Below are positions 17,138 through 23,375 of a stretch of DNA of 59,299 bases, piece by piece. The notes beneath the pieces were generated by a model that saw only the letters and a list, made by a program, of their open reading frames with translations, did not search any database and was not told where the DNA came from. The first letter of the stretch is position 1, and every line of letters begins with the position of its first letter. The stretch lies in contig MHRF01000007.1 of NCBI GenBank assembly GCA_001820875.1, positions 1-59,299 on the forward strand. Direction: 5' to 3'. The DNA is from Candidatus Taylorbacteria bacterium RIFCSPHIGHO2_01_FULL_46_22b. Lineage in GTDB: Bacteria > Patescibacteriota > Minisyncoccia > Phycocordibacterales > DSPV01. Made by a program: the position numbers and the translations under genes.

Positions 17138-18007
17138 ATGCACAAATTCAGAACACGGCTACCTCTGATACTACTCGCTCTCCTTGTAGTTATCACTATG
17201 TTTATCTGGTACGTACTTTTTAATGAAGATCGGCAGGGGATGTTGCAGGTGGCGTTTCTCAATGTCGGACAAGGCGACTCGACTTTTATTGATTCACCCG
17301 CAGGTCATCAGATGCTCATTGACGCCGGCCGAGATAACACTGTGTTACAGCGTTTAAGTAATGTTATGCCATTTTATGATCGAACGATCGATGTGGTATT
17401 GGCGACACACCCCGACCAAGATCACATTGCAGGGCTGGTGAGTGTGTTATCCCGCTATAAAGTTGCATATGTGATTATGACTGAAGCGACTGCATCTACA
17501 GCGACATTTCAGGCGCTGGTGCGTGCAGTTGAAAAGAGTGGTGCAACTCTTATTCATCCTCGGCGCGGCATGGTTATTGATCTTGGTGGCGGAGTGGGTT
17601 TCAGAATACTTTTTCCTGATCGGAGTATGGCAGGAATTACCGATACTAATCTCACTTCAATTGTCGGGAAAGTTGAATATGGAAGTGATTCTTTTCTATT
17701 GACTGGAGATTCGCCGATTGCAATTGAGCAATATGAATTGTTTCTTGATCCAGATGTACTTTCAAGCGATGTATTAAAGGCGGGACATCATGGATCTCGC
17801 ACTTCCTCCGCGCCCGAATTTGTTGCTGCTGTACAACCGGCGTTCGCAGTGATATCTGCCGGCAAGGATAATTCGTACGGCCATCCGCACAAAGAAGTTA
17901 CCGACATCTTTAATAAATTTGGCGCAAAAATTTTGCGGACTGATACCGAGGGGACGATTGTATTTAAAACAGACGGCACGAATCTCTCATTTATATTAAA
18001 AAAATGA
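17138..18007 (+). CDS. ComEC-type metallo-beta-lactamase domain protein
   Basis: Stand-alone version of the C-terminal nuclease-like domain of ComEC, thought to degrade one strand of incoming DNA. One N-terminal helix (LPLILLALLVVITMFIW, residues 8-27) anchors it, with the domain on the outer face. The beta-lactamase motifs are LNVGQGDSTFI, IDAGRD, THPDQDHIAG, LTGDSP and KAGHHGSRTSS. The usual HxHxDH reads HPDQDH. Length 289 aa. The gene is 1.3 kb from comEC, separated by sod and an orphan, and starts at a leaderless promoter, so the two halves are no longer co-transcribed in a simple way. Confidence 0.9.
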   Translation: MHKFRTRLPLILLALLVVITMFIWYVLFNEDRQGMLQVAFLNVGQGDSTFIDSPAGHQMLIDAGRDNTVLQRLSNVMPFYDRTIDVVLATHPDQDHIAGLVSVLSRYKVAYVIMTEATASTATFQALVRAVEKSGATLIHPRRGMVIDLGGGVGFRILFPDRSMAGITDTNLTSIVGKVEYGSDSFLLTGDSPIAIEQYELFLDPDVLSSDVLKAGHHGSRTSSAPEFVAAVQPAFAVISAGKDNSYGHPHKEVTDIFNKFGAKILRTDTEGTIVFKTDGTNLSFILKK

Positions 18008-18018
18008 CAAATCAAAGT

Positions 18019-18045
18019 TTGACATACTTAGGCAAGTGTGATAAT
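18019..18045 (+). promoter_or_regulatory. Promoter upstream of the orphan at 18061
   Basis: TTGACA (18019-18024), 15-nt spacer, and extended -10 TGTGATAAT (hexamer 18040-18045). The spacer is short but the boxes are good. Confidence 0.6.
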
Positions 18046-18060
18046 TAATGTGAAGAATAC

Positions 18061-18681
18061 ATGCGGAAAGTCGCGTCAAACCAACCCCGAACCAGAAAGA
18101 TCCACATGAAGAGAAAGATTGAACCAACGGTGATTTGTGCCCAACCTTTACGCCGAAGCCTCCTAGTGCCTCCCTTGGCAGGCATGAAACTGAGCAGATT
18201 CAGGGGGGAGTTCAAAGACAACGTGCTTCACAGTGCCGAGTTGGATGTCTATTGTGAGGTTCCCGATCGACTGCCGAAGACACGAGCAACCCGAGTCCAA
18301 TTTTGGAAGCTCACCAATCTTTGGAGTGCCGATAAGGTGGCTGAAATGAAGGAGAAAAAGGAGAGGGTTTTGGGTGTACAGCCTACGTCCAAAGCTCTCG
18401 AGCAAAGGGTGCTCAACAGCCGCAGATATTTCACCAGTCTGGGGCAGATCAGGTCAGTAATGAGATCTTGTGAGCAGTATCGATGCAGGTTGATACGAAG
18501 CACTAAGAATCCTTCGCATTCATACGGGACCACACCTCATTTTTGTTTTTTGCGGACGGGAAGGAGGATCCGGATTGTGTGGATGCCTCCCATGAGTGGC
18601 ACGTGGAGTATGATTGTTGAGTCCCTTCGAGGGCAAAAGACTCGTTGGGGACCGACAGCTATTGCGTTTGCCCCTGTGTGA
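18061..18681 (+). CDS. Orphan basic protein, function unknown
   Basis: An unrecognised 206-residue, Arg/Lys-rich protein with no membrane segment. Support for coding comes from its length, a promoter immediately upstream and a terminator immediately downstream; no SD is clear. An alternative start is the ATG at 18106. The mid-region (about 60-145) is mixed charged and helical in appearance, while the last 60 residues are less protein-like. It could be a real orphan cassette or a decaying gene. Confidence 0.5.
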   Translation: MRKVASNQPRTRKIHMKRKIEPTVICAQPLRRSLLVPPLAGMKLSRFRGEFKDNVLHSAELDVYCEVPDRLPKTRATRVQFWKLTNLWSADKVAEMKEKKERVLGVQPTSKALEQRVLNSRRYFTSLGQIRSVMRSCEQYRCRLIRSTKNPSHSYGTTPHFCFLRTGRRIRIVWMPPMSGTWSMIVESLRGQKTRWGPTAIAFAPV

Positions 18682-18700
18682 AAAGAACCAATCAGATCGT

Positions 18701-18739
18701 AGGCCTATTTCCTCTCGGAAATGGGCCTGTCTCTTTTTT
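18701..18739 (+). terminator. Terminator after the orphan at 18061
   Basis: AGGCCTATTTCC - TCTC - GGAAATGGGCCT is a near-perfect 12-bp stem followed by GTCTCTTTTTTC. Confidence 0.85.
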
Positions 18740-18748
18740 CCTGAGAAT

Positions 18749-18785
18749 AAAAAAAGAAGTAGCCAGAGGCGAGTGCTCTGGCTAC
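18749..18785 (-). terminator. Terminator of the membrane orphan at 18802
   Basis: GTAGCCAGAG / CTCTGGCTAC forms a 10-bp stem with a 6-nt loop; on the minus strand it is followed by TTCTTTTTTT. Confidence 0.85.
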
Positions 18786-18801
18786 CTGAAATTGTTTTCC
18801 A

Positions 18802-19224
18802 TTAGGGGTTCCGTACAATCGCGGCGTCTGCGATGCGTTGTAAATCTTGCCACGACTGTTTTCTTACGTCGCTTGGAAATTCTCGGAGGTGATCGCTCAC
18901 CACTCGTTCAAATTTGCATGCGATGTGGTGGTACTCGCTGTAGTTTCCATCGGTCAGTGTGTTGTTTGCAAGCCAGACTTGCAGGTCCTCATACATCTGG
19001 ACGCACAAACGACGTGATTTCCGTCGGGCGATGGGGGGAATGATGAAGAAATAAACAATTCCCAAACTCAAGATGGCATACCATCCGGTGCGAATGAATT
19101 CGCCGGTTGTTTTGGATAGCATTCGTGCGGCTTCTAAGGAGAATCCGTACGTGCAGACTGCAAAGAACGTTGCGAGCGCCATCATCAGAAGCGCAGTGAG
19201 TGGAGGGATAAGGTGCGTTTTCAT
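18802..19224 (-). CDS. Orphan membrane protein with cytoplasmic domain
   Basis: Unrecognised 140-residue protein with two hydrophobic segments (about 8-30 and 45-65) followed by a basic stop-transfer sequence (ARRKSRR) and a soluble helical domain of about 70 residues. Its transcript should end at the strong minus-strand terminator 17 nt downstream. A -10-like TATTCT lies a short distance before the ATG on the minus strand. It is another single-gene unit in a run of orphans. Confidence 0.7.
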   Translation of the reverse strand: MKTHLIPPLTALLMMALATFFAVCTYGFSLEAARMLSKTTGEFIRTGWYAILSLGIVYFFIIPPIARRKSRRLCVQMYEDLQVWLANNTLTDGNYSEYHHIACKFERVVSDHLREFPSDVRKQSWQDLQRIADAAIVRNP

Positions 19225-19263
19225 ATCTGGAGACAGAATACTCCCTGTTTTTCGTTTTGCAAC

Positions 19264-19995
19264 CTACAGAAGATTTTTGAATTTAGATTTTCTTGAGGAG
19301 ACAAAGAAAGGCCTATAGAGGTCATCCTCAAGAGGAATTACGAGTTCCATTTTGTTTATTTCTTTTTGGGAGAAAACCACAGGCGGATTTTTCATAATGG
19401 CCAGTGGTTGTTGCTCGTTTCCTTCACCCATAACCAAAACTGCAGCAGTAGCAAGTGAGTCGGCAAGGTTTGTCTGTGAAAAAATAAATTTTCGACCGAA
19501 AATGTCTGGCTTGCCGCGGTAATCTTTCAAACTTTCAAAACCTGCGTATCCAAGTGCCACACCGATTACTCCTGCTCGAAGTGGAATAGTGCGGCTATCA
19601 GTGATAATCACCCCTAGGTTTTTTATTTTGTATTTTGATTTAAGTTTTTTCCGTAAAAGTTTTGCTGTCATGAAACTGTCTTCGGGGAGTAAGATTAGTT
19701 TTCCGTTTGCATTTGATTCGTCAATTCCCGCTGAAGCCATAATCATATGATCTTTAAGTGTGAGCCATACCCACTTGGTTTTGATGGCCCACTGGCTTTC
19801 CGCGTGAATAAGTATCTCTTTTTCTTTTTCATCTCCGATAGGCGCAGTTCTATATTCAGACAAGGCAACAATTTTTGAAGTAAATACGATAATGGAATTT
19901 TCCTTCAGAGTTTTTATGTGTTGAAGGGTAAACGAAAGTAAGCTTTCTCCCTCTTTAAAGACTCGAGTTTTGATTGGTCGTATGTGCATGTTCAT
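19264..19995 (-). CDS. CofE-like F420-0:L-glutamate ligase family protein
   Basis: The family adds glutamate to coenzyme F420-0 in archaea and actinobacteria. Family features seen are VFTSKIVALSE near residue 38, IITDSRTIPLRAGVIGVALG near 130, DYRGKPDIFGRKF near 160 and ADSLATAAVLVMGEGNEQQP near 180. Length 243 aa is normal. No other F420 biosynthesis gene is present in this window, so the true substrate is open; CPR genomes often carry such homologs. It overlaps the end of the upstream transporter by 41 nt, so the two are co-translated. Confidence 0.85.
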   Translation of the reverse strand: MNMHIRPIKTRVFKEGESLLSFTLQHIKTLKENSIIVFTSKIVALSEYRTAPIGDEKEKEILIHAESQWAIKTKWVWLTLKDHMIMASAGIDESNANGKLILLPEDSFMTAKLLRKKLKSKYKIKNLGVIITDSRTIPLRAGVIGVALGYAGFESLKDYRGKPDIFGRKFIFSQTNLADSLATAAVLVMGEGNEQQPLAIMKNPPVVFSQKEINKMELVIPLEDDLYRPFFVSSRKSKFKNLL

Positions 19996-20629
19996 TTGAT
20001 TTTTCTTTTAACAATTTGAGCCCAAGATACGAAAGCGGTGTGTATAACATCCCCATGGTTACTTTATATAACCACCACGATAGGGTGATGCTTATAAGCA
20101 CATTAATTGAATACACTCCTACGAATGCGATTGCGGTAAAAATTACCGTATCAAGTAATTGAGAATAGAGATTAGAGATTGTTGAACGAAGCCAAAACAA
20201 TTTCCCTTTCAGTTTTTTTCGTAGAAAGAAAAAGGAGATGACGTCTTGATATTCTGCAATCAAAAATGCAGCAAGAGACGCAATTGCTATCCGAACAGAA
20301 ATTCCAAACATCTGGTTGTATCCTTCCTGCGCCCACAGCCCATCTTGAGACCAAGGCAGTGCAAGAGAGAGGAGGGAATACCCGACAAAGAGCGCTGTGC
20401 TTATAAACCCAGTGAGTACAAATAATTTTGCGACGCGTTTCCCGTATATTTCTCCCACTACGTCTGTAGTCAGAAAGACAAAAGGGAATGAGAATACGGC
20501 GACTGAAATATGAGAGTCAAAGATGAACGGCATAAGCTTTAAACCCAATGTATTGGCAGCGAATAGAGAAGTAAGATATATCCCGAGGGCGATTAGTAGT
20601 TTTTTGAACGAACGTTCAGTGAGTTGCAT
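19955..20629 (-). CDS. VUT/YhhQ family queuosine-precursor transporter
   Basis: Predicted importer of queuine-type precursors used for tRNA modification. The 224-residue protein has six hydrophobic segments and the family signatures FLTTDVVGEIYGKR and AEYQDVISFFFLRKK. The start is the ATG giving MQLTERSFKK; an in-frame extension upstream would run through a terminator-like hairpin and is rejected. It is the first gene of a pair with the CofE-like gene, and its leader holds mutually exclusive stems that suggest attenuation. Confidence 0.88.
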   Translation of the reverse strand: MQLTERSFKKLLIALGIYLTSLFAANTLGLKLMPFIFDSHISVAVFSFPFVFLTTDVVGEIYGKRVAKLFVLTGFISTALFVGYSLLSLALPWSQDGLWAQEGYNQMFGISVRIAIASLAAFLIAEYQDVISFFFLRKKLKGKLFWLRSTISNLYSQLLDTVIFTAIAFVGVYSINVLISITLSWWLYKVTMGMLYTPLSYLGLKLLKEKSNEHAHTTNQNSSL

Positions 20630-20640
20630 AATGATTTTAA

Positions 20641-20710
20641 AGAAAAAAATTAAAAGAAAACCGCCCGAGCAGGGCGACTTTGCACTCACCGAAGTGAGCT
20701 TCCCTGTCGG
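20641..20710 (-). promoter_or_regulatory. Attenuator-like or riboswitch-like leader of the yhhQ-type gene
   Basis: Read on the minus strand: CAGGG, a UUCG-capped hairpin CTCAC-TTCG-GTGAG, then CGCCCTGCTCGGGCG followed by a long T-rich tract. The last element is an intrinsic terminator (20662-20676). Its 5' part CCCTG can instead pair with the upstream CAGGG (20702-20706 with 20670-20674), which would disrupt the terminator. This is the layout of a transcription attenuator. The sequence does not match the preQ1-I consensus known to me, so the ligand is unassigned. Confidence 0.6.
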
Positions 20711-20804
20711 TTACAGAGAATGAGAAGAAAGTTTGGAGAAACTAGACCAAGTTTTTTTGTTCTTTGTGATCAACATGGGAGTGTATTTAATTTGTGGAGA
20801 GGGA

Positions 20805-21047
20805 TTATACCAACCCTGCTTTCTTGAGGGTCGCATAGGCGCCGTTCTTCTGGATGGTTTTGAGTCCGCGAGTCGAAATTCGAACTACCACGAACTTTTT
20901 AAGCTCGGGAACGTAAATTCGCTTTTTCTGCAAATTCGCATATTTCCGCACCATGCCGGTCGGATTGTATTGGGTTGCGCGAGTGCGGTTTGAATAGCCA
21001 CCACCCATGCGTGAACCTTTTTTTGATACTGGACAGATGTAAGCCAT
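20805..21047 (-). CDS. rpmB: Ribosomal protein bL28
   Basis: Large-subunit protein of 80 residues. Recognised by the N-terminal CPVSKKGSRMGGGYSNRTRAT, NLQKKRIYVPELKKFVVVRISTRGLKTI and the C-terminal KNGAYATL. Only one Cys of the zinc-ribbon form is present, so it is the zinc-free type. It is divergent from the site-2 protease gene with 37 nt between the starts, so the two promoters overlap. The attenuator-like leader of yhhQ follows downstream. Confidence 0.93.
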   Translation of the reverse strand: MAYICPVSKKGSRMGGGYSNRTRATQYNPTGMVRKYANLQKKRIYVPELKKFVVVRISTRGLKTIQKNGAYATLKKAGLV

Positions 21048-21071
21048 ATTGAATGAGTCACCATAGTAGCA

Positions 21072-21077
21072 TACAAT
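21072..21077 (+). promoter_or_regulatory. -10 of the site-2 protease gene, leaderless
   Basis: TACAAT ends 7 nt before the ATG at 21085. Confidence 0.6.
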
Positions 21078-21084
21078 CGAGAGT

Positions 21085-21708
21085 ATGCAAGTTTTTGATC
21101 TCGTCTTTTCTATAGCTATTCTCGTTATGTCTGTAGTGGTGCACGAAGTGTCGCATGGCTATGCCGCGAGTTTGCTTGGCGATCAGACCGCTCGATACCA
21201 AGGACGGCTCACGCTCAACCCTCTTAAACATCTCGATCCCGTAGGTTCCATTATCGTGCCGATTCTAACGTCGCTGGGTGGTTTTGTATTTGGCTGGGCG
21301 AAGCCCGTTCCATTCAATCCATATAATCTCCGAAGTCAGCGTTGGGGAGAATTAATTGTTGCTATTGTTGGTCCAATATCAAATTTAGTCCTTGCGATTA
21401 TATTCGGTATCCTCATTCGATTAGTGCTCGCCTATCATTTCCTCCCGCTTTCTTTTGTACAAATTGCTGCAACCGTAGTTGCTATTAATCTGGTACTTGC
21501 AGTATTCAATCTTGTCCCGATTCCACCTCTTGATGGTTCAAAGGTTTTATTTGGTCTCCTACCTGTCCACTTGCAGTATATTCGAACGTTTCTTGAGCAA
21601 TACTCATTGATACTGATTATTATCTTTATCTTCTTTCTCTGGAAGCTATTTTTGCCTCTCGTCTCTCTTTTGTTCGGTCTTTTGACCGGATTGCCTCTGG
21701 GGCTGTAG
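21085..21708 (+). CDS. Site-2 protease family membrane metallopeptidase (M50)
   Basis: An intramembrane zinc protease of the rhomboid-like S2P/Rv2869c-related group. The 207 residues carry the HExxH zinc motif in VVHEVSHGYAA (residues 15-25) and the third ligand in NLVPIPPLDGSKVLFG (near 145). About five membrane segments. No PDZ domain, so it is the short form common in compact genomes. Its TAG stop codon is formed by the first bases of the repeat array that follows. Confidence 0.9.
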   Translation: MQVFDLVFSIAILVMSVVVHEVSHGYAASLLGDQTARYQGRLTLNPLKHLDPVGSIIVPILTSLGGFVFGWAKPVPFNPYNLRSQRWGELIVAIVGPISNLVLAIIFGILIRLVLAYHFLPLSFVQIAATVVAINLVLAVFNLVPIPPLDGSKVLFGLLPVHLQYIRTFLEQYSLILIIIFIFFLWKLFLPLVSLLFGLLTGLPLGL

Positions 21709-21989
21709 GTCGAACCACAGGAGTATCCCTAAAGGGACTTCCCATTTTGTAAACAAAATGTAGGTCGCACCACAAGGGCACTTCCGATTTCTAATCGCTT
21801 CGCTTAAGAAATCTAGGTCGCACCACAAGAGTACTTCCCATTTTGTAAACAAAATGTAGGTCGCTTGCACCCGCCGCCTTCTGGTGCTGGGCACTGCGTT
21901 CGCCTTCGCTCATACCACAAGGGCACTTCCGATTTCATAGTCGCTTAGTCTACGACTACAGGTCGCTCTTTGAAATCTAGGTCGCTTGC
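21706..21989. repeat. Array of four TAGGTCGC-ACCACAAG hairpin repeats (cluster 1)
   Basis: Four units start at 21706, 21761, 21814 and 21857. Each has TAGGTCG, then (G)CACCACAAGRGYACTTCC, then an inverted repeat: GATTTC...GAAATC or CATTTTGT-AAAC-AAAATG. A trailing TAGGTCGCTTGC ends the array at 21989. The loops differ in length and sequence; the fourth unit has an extra GC-rich insertion (21864-21912). The repeat fills the gap between the protease gene and rpsL and contains no supported gene. A 6-bp hairpin (ACCTGC/GCAGGT, 22022-22037) lies between it and rpsL. Confidence 0.9.
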
Positions 21990-22049
21990 TTTTTTGAACC
22001 GTTCGTATTACAGTAGCTGTCACCTGCCAGAGCAGGTATTTTCATTACG

Positions 22050-22481
22050 ATGCCAACAATAAACCAACTCATCAAACGCAAGCGCGAATCACTTAAGCGA
22101 AAGCCGAAGTCTGTTGCTTTGCGCCGTACTTTTAATGCTATTAAGAATCGTCCGAAGTACTTCCCGTCGCCTTTCAAACGAGGTGTGTGCATTAAGGTAA
22201 CCACCAAAACTCCTAAGAAACCAAACTCGGCCATTCGAAAGATTGCCCGCGTTCGTTTGACCAACGGCATGGAAGTGACCGCATATGTCCCAGGGATTGG
22301 ACACAATTTGCAAGAACACTCGGTGGTGATGTTGCGTGGTGGCCGTGTCAAAGACGTCGGACTCCGCTATCAGATTGTCCGCGGAAAATTTGATGCGAGT
22401 GGCGTTGAAGGACGAAAGAAGGGACGTAGCCAGTATGGCGCCAAGCGAACTAAAGGCCCTGCCGCAGCTACTGCTAAATAA
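22050..22481 (+). CDS. rpsL: Ribosomal protein uS12 with a shortened decoding-centre loop
   Basis: Small-subunit decoding-centre protein of 143 residues, first gene of the str cluster. The N-terminal half is standard ([29 protein letters not shown], keeping the Lys of PKKPNSA). In the conserved loop near residue 90 the usual RVKDLPGVRY reads RVKDVGLRY, which is one residue shorter and lacks the Pro. That loop contacts the decoding site and is where streptomycin-related changes map in other bacteria. The C-terminal tail is Lys/Ala-rich. The nucleotide sequence around the loop is unambiguous. Confidence 0.95.
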   Translation: MPTINQLIKRKRESLKRKPKSVALRRTFNAIKNRPKYFPSPFKRGVCIKVTTKTPKKPNSAIRKIARVRLTNGMEVTAYVPGIGHNLQEHSVVMLRGGRVKDVGLRYQIVRGKFDASGVEGRKKGRSQYGAKRTKGPAAATAK

Positions 22482-22492
22482 TTTAAATATTC

Positions 22493-22960
22493 ATGCGACG
22501 CAAACTTAAGAAGAAGCCAATTATTGAACCCGATCTGACCTACCAGTCTGAGAAAGTTTCGAAGTTCATCAATTACACGATGGGTAGTGGTAAAAAGAGC
22601 ACCGCGCGCGCTGTGGTGTACGATGCAATGGAAGCTATTAAAGAGAAGACCAAAGGAAATCCACTTGAAGTTTTTGATGCTGCACTTCGTAATACTGCTC
22701 CGAACATGGAAGTTCGCTCTCGACGCGTAGGTGGCGCCAACTACCAAGTGCCGGTTGAAGTGAGACCTTCCCGTCGCGATGCCCTTTCAATGAAATGGAT
22801 TATTCTTGCCGCTCGCGCAAAGAAAGGAAAGCCGATGCATATCAAACTTGCTGATGAACTTATCTCCGCTTCAAAAAACGAAGGGGATGCAGTAAAAAAA
22901 CGAGAAAACGTGCATAAGATGGCTGAAGCGAACAAGGCTTTCGCCCACTTCGCCTGGTAA
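22493..22960 (+). CDS. rpsG: Ribosomal protein uS7
   Basis: Small-subunit assembly protein of 155 residues, 11 nt after rpsL. Recognised by KFINYTMGSGKKSTARAVVYDA, FDAALRNTAPNMEVRSRRVGGANYQVPVEV and the C-terminal NKAFAHFAW. The length is that of the short bacterial form. A strong terminator follows, so rpsL-rpsG may form a separate transcript from fusA. Confidence 0.96.
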   Translation: MRRKLKKKPIIEPDLTYQSEKVSKFINYTMGSGKKSTARAVVYDAMEAIKEKTKGNPLEVFDAALRNTAPNMEVRSRRVGGANYQVPVEVRPSRRDALSMKWIILAARAKKGKPMHIKLADELISASKNEGDAVKKRENVHKMAEANKAFAHFAW

Positions 22961-22966
22961 ACGCTC

Positions 22967-23099
22967 GGACAACTTATTTTGAAAGACCGGAAAAATCACC
23001 CCAGCGGGTGATTTTTCCTAATCCGCTCGGTTTGCTCGCCCTCGAAGACTCGGGCACCTTGCCCGCTCACCTCCTCGCCGTCTTTCAAAAGAATTGTCC
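22967..23099. repeat. Long-range inverted repeat flanking the rpsG terminator
   Basis: GGACAACTTATTTTGAAAGAC (22967-22987) is nearly the reverse complement of 23080-23099 (GTCTTTCAAAAGAATTGTCC). The enclosed 92 nt hold the rpsG terminator and GC-rich sequence. The rest of the rpsG-fusA gap (to 23375) holds a second terminator, the fusA promoter and a heptamer repeat; no gene is supported. Confidence 0.7.
22991..23016 (+). terminator. Terminator after rpsG
   Basis: AAAAATCACCC / GGGTGATTTTT, 11-bp stem with a 4-nt loop; the A/T-rich base allows function on either strand. Confidence 0.85.
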
Positions 23100-23120
23100 T
23101 CGCTCGAGAGTTTGGATAAG

Positions 23121-23148
23121 GAAAAACTCCACTTACAGGGAGTTTTTC
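23121..23148. terminator. Second hairpin terminator in the rpsG-fusA gap
   Basis: GAAAAACTCC / GGGAGTTTTTC stem with a 7-nt loop, followed by TGGACTGTTTTTTT. Confidence 0.75.
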
Positions 23149-23282
23149 TGGACTGTTTTTTTAGTCGCGATGCTCGTCGCCACCCTGAACTTCACCAAAA
23201 ATCCTCGTGGCTTGTGAGACAAGATTAATTAAAAAGGCGTGGGTCCATCATTTCTAATGTGTATGTATTAGTCAATCAAGTT

Positions 23283-23311
23283 TTGCATTTTTGGCAGGTT
23301 TCGTGTATTCT
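23283..23311 (+). promoter_or_regulatory. fusA promoter
   Basis: TTGCAT, 17-nt spacer, TATTCT. The predicted leader of about 57 nt holds a mini-hairpin GCC-TTCG-GGC with six T (23323-23338) and then the heptamer repeat before the GTG start. Confidence 0.65.
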
Positions 23312-23345
23312 ACGTTCAACGCCTTCGGGCTTTTTTGTTTCCTAG

Positions 23346-23373
23346 ATTCATTATTCTTAATTCATTATTCTTT
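23346..23373. repeat. Heptamer repeat ATTCNNN x4 directly before fusA
   Basis: ATTCATT, ATTCTTA, ATTCATT and ATTCTTT are contiguous and end 2 nt before the fusA GTG. They occupy the place of an SD, and no SD is visible. Confidence 0.9.
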
Positions 23374-23375
23374 TT

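Noticed and set aside
20630-20689. N-terminal extension of the yhhQ-type protein
   Set aside because: It would translate the terminator hairpin and T-tract and does not match the family.
20641-20710. Cobalamin or preQ1-I riboswitch before yhhQ
   Set aside because: Some words (CAGGGAAGC, GTGCAAAG) recall the cobalamin box, but the core pairings do not fit, and the preQ1-I tail is missing.
21706-21989. CRISPR-like array
   Set aside because: Units have unequal length, the variable parts are self-complementary stems rather than unique spacers, and no cas gene is present.
23008-23217. 69-residue frame in the rpsG-fusA gap
   Set aside because: It runs through two terminator hairpins, has no SD and no recognisable features.
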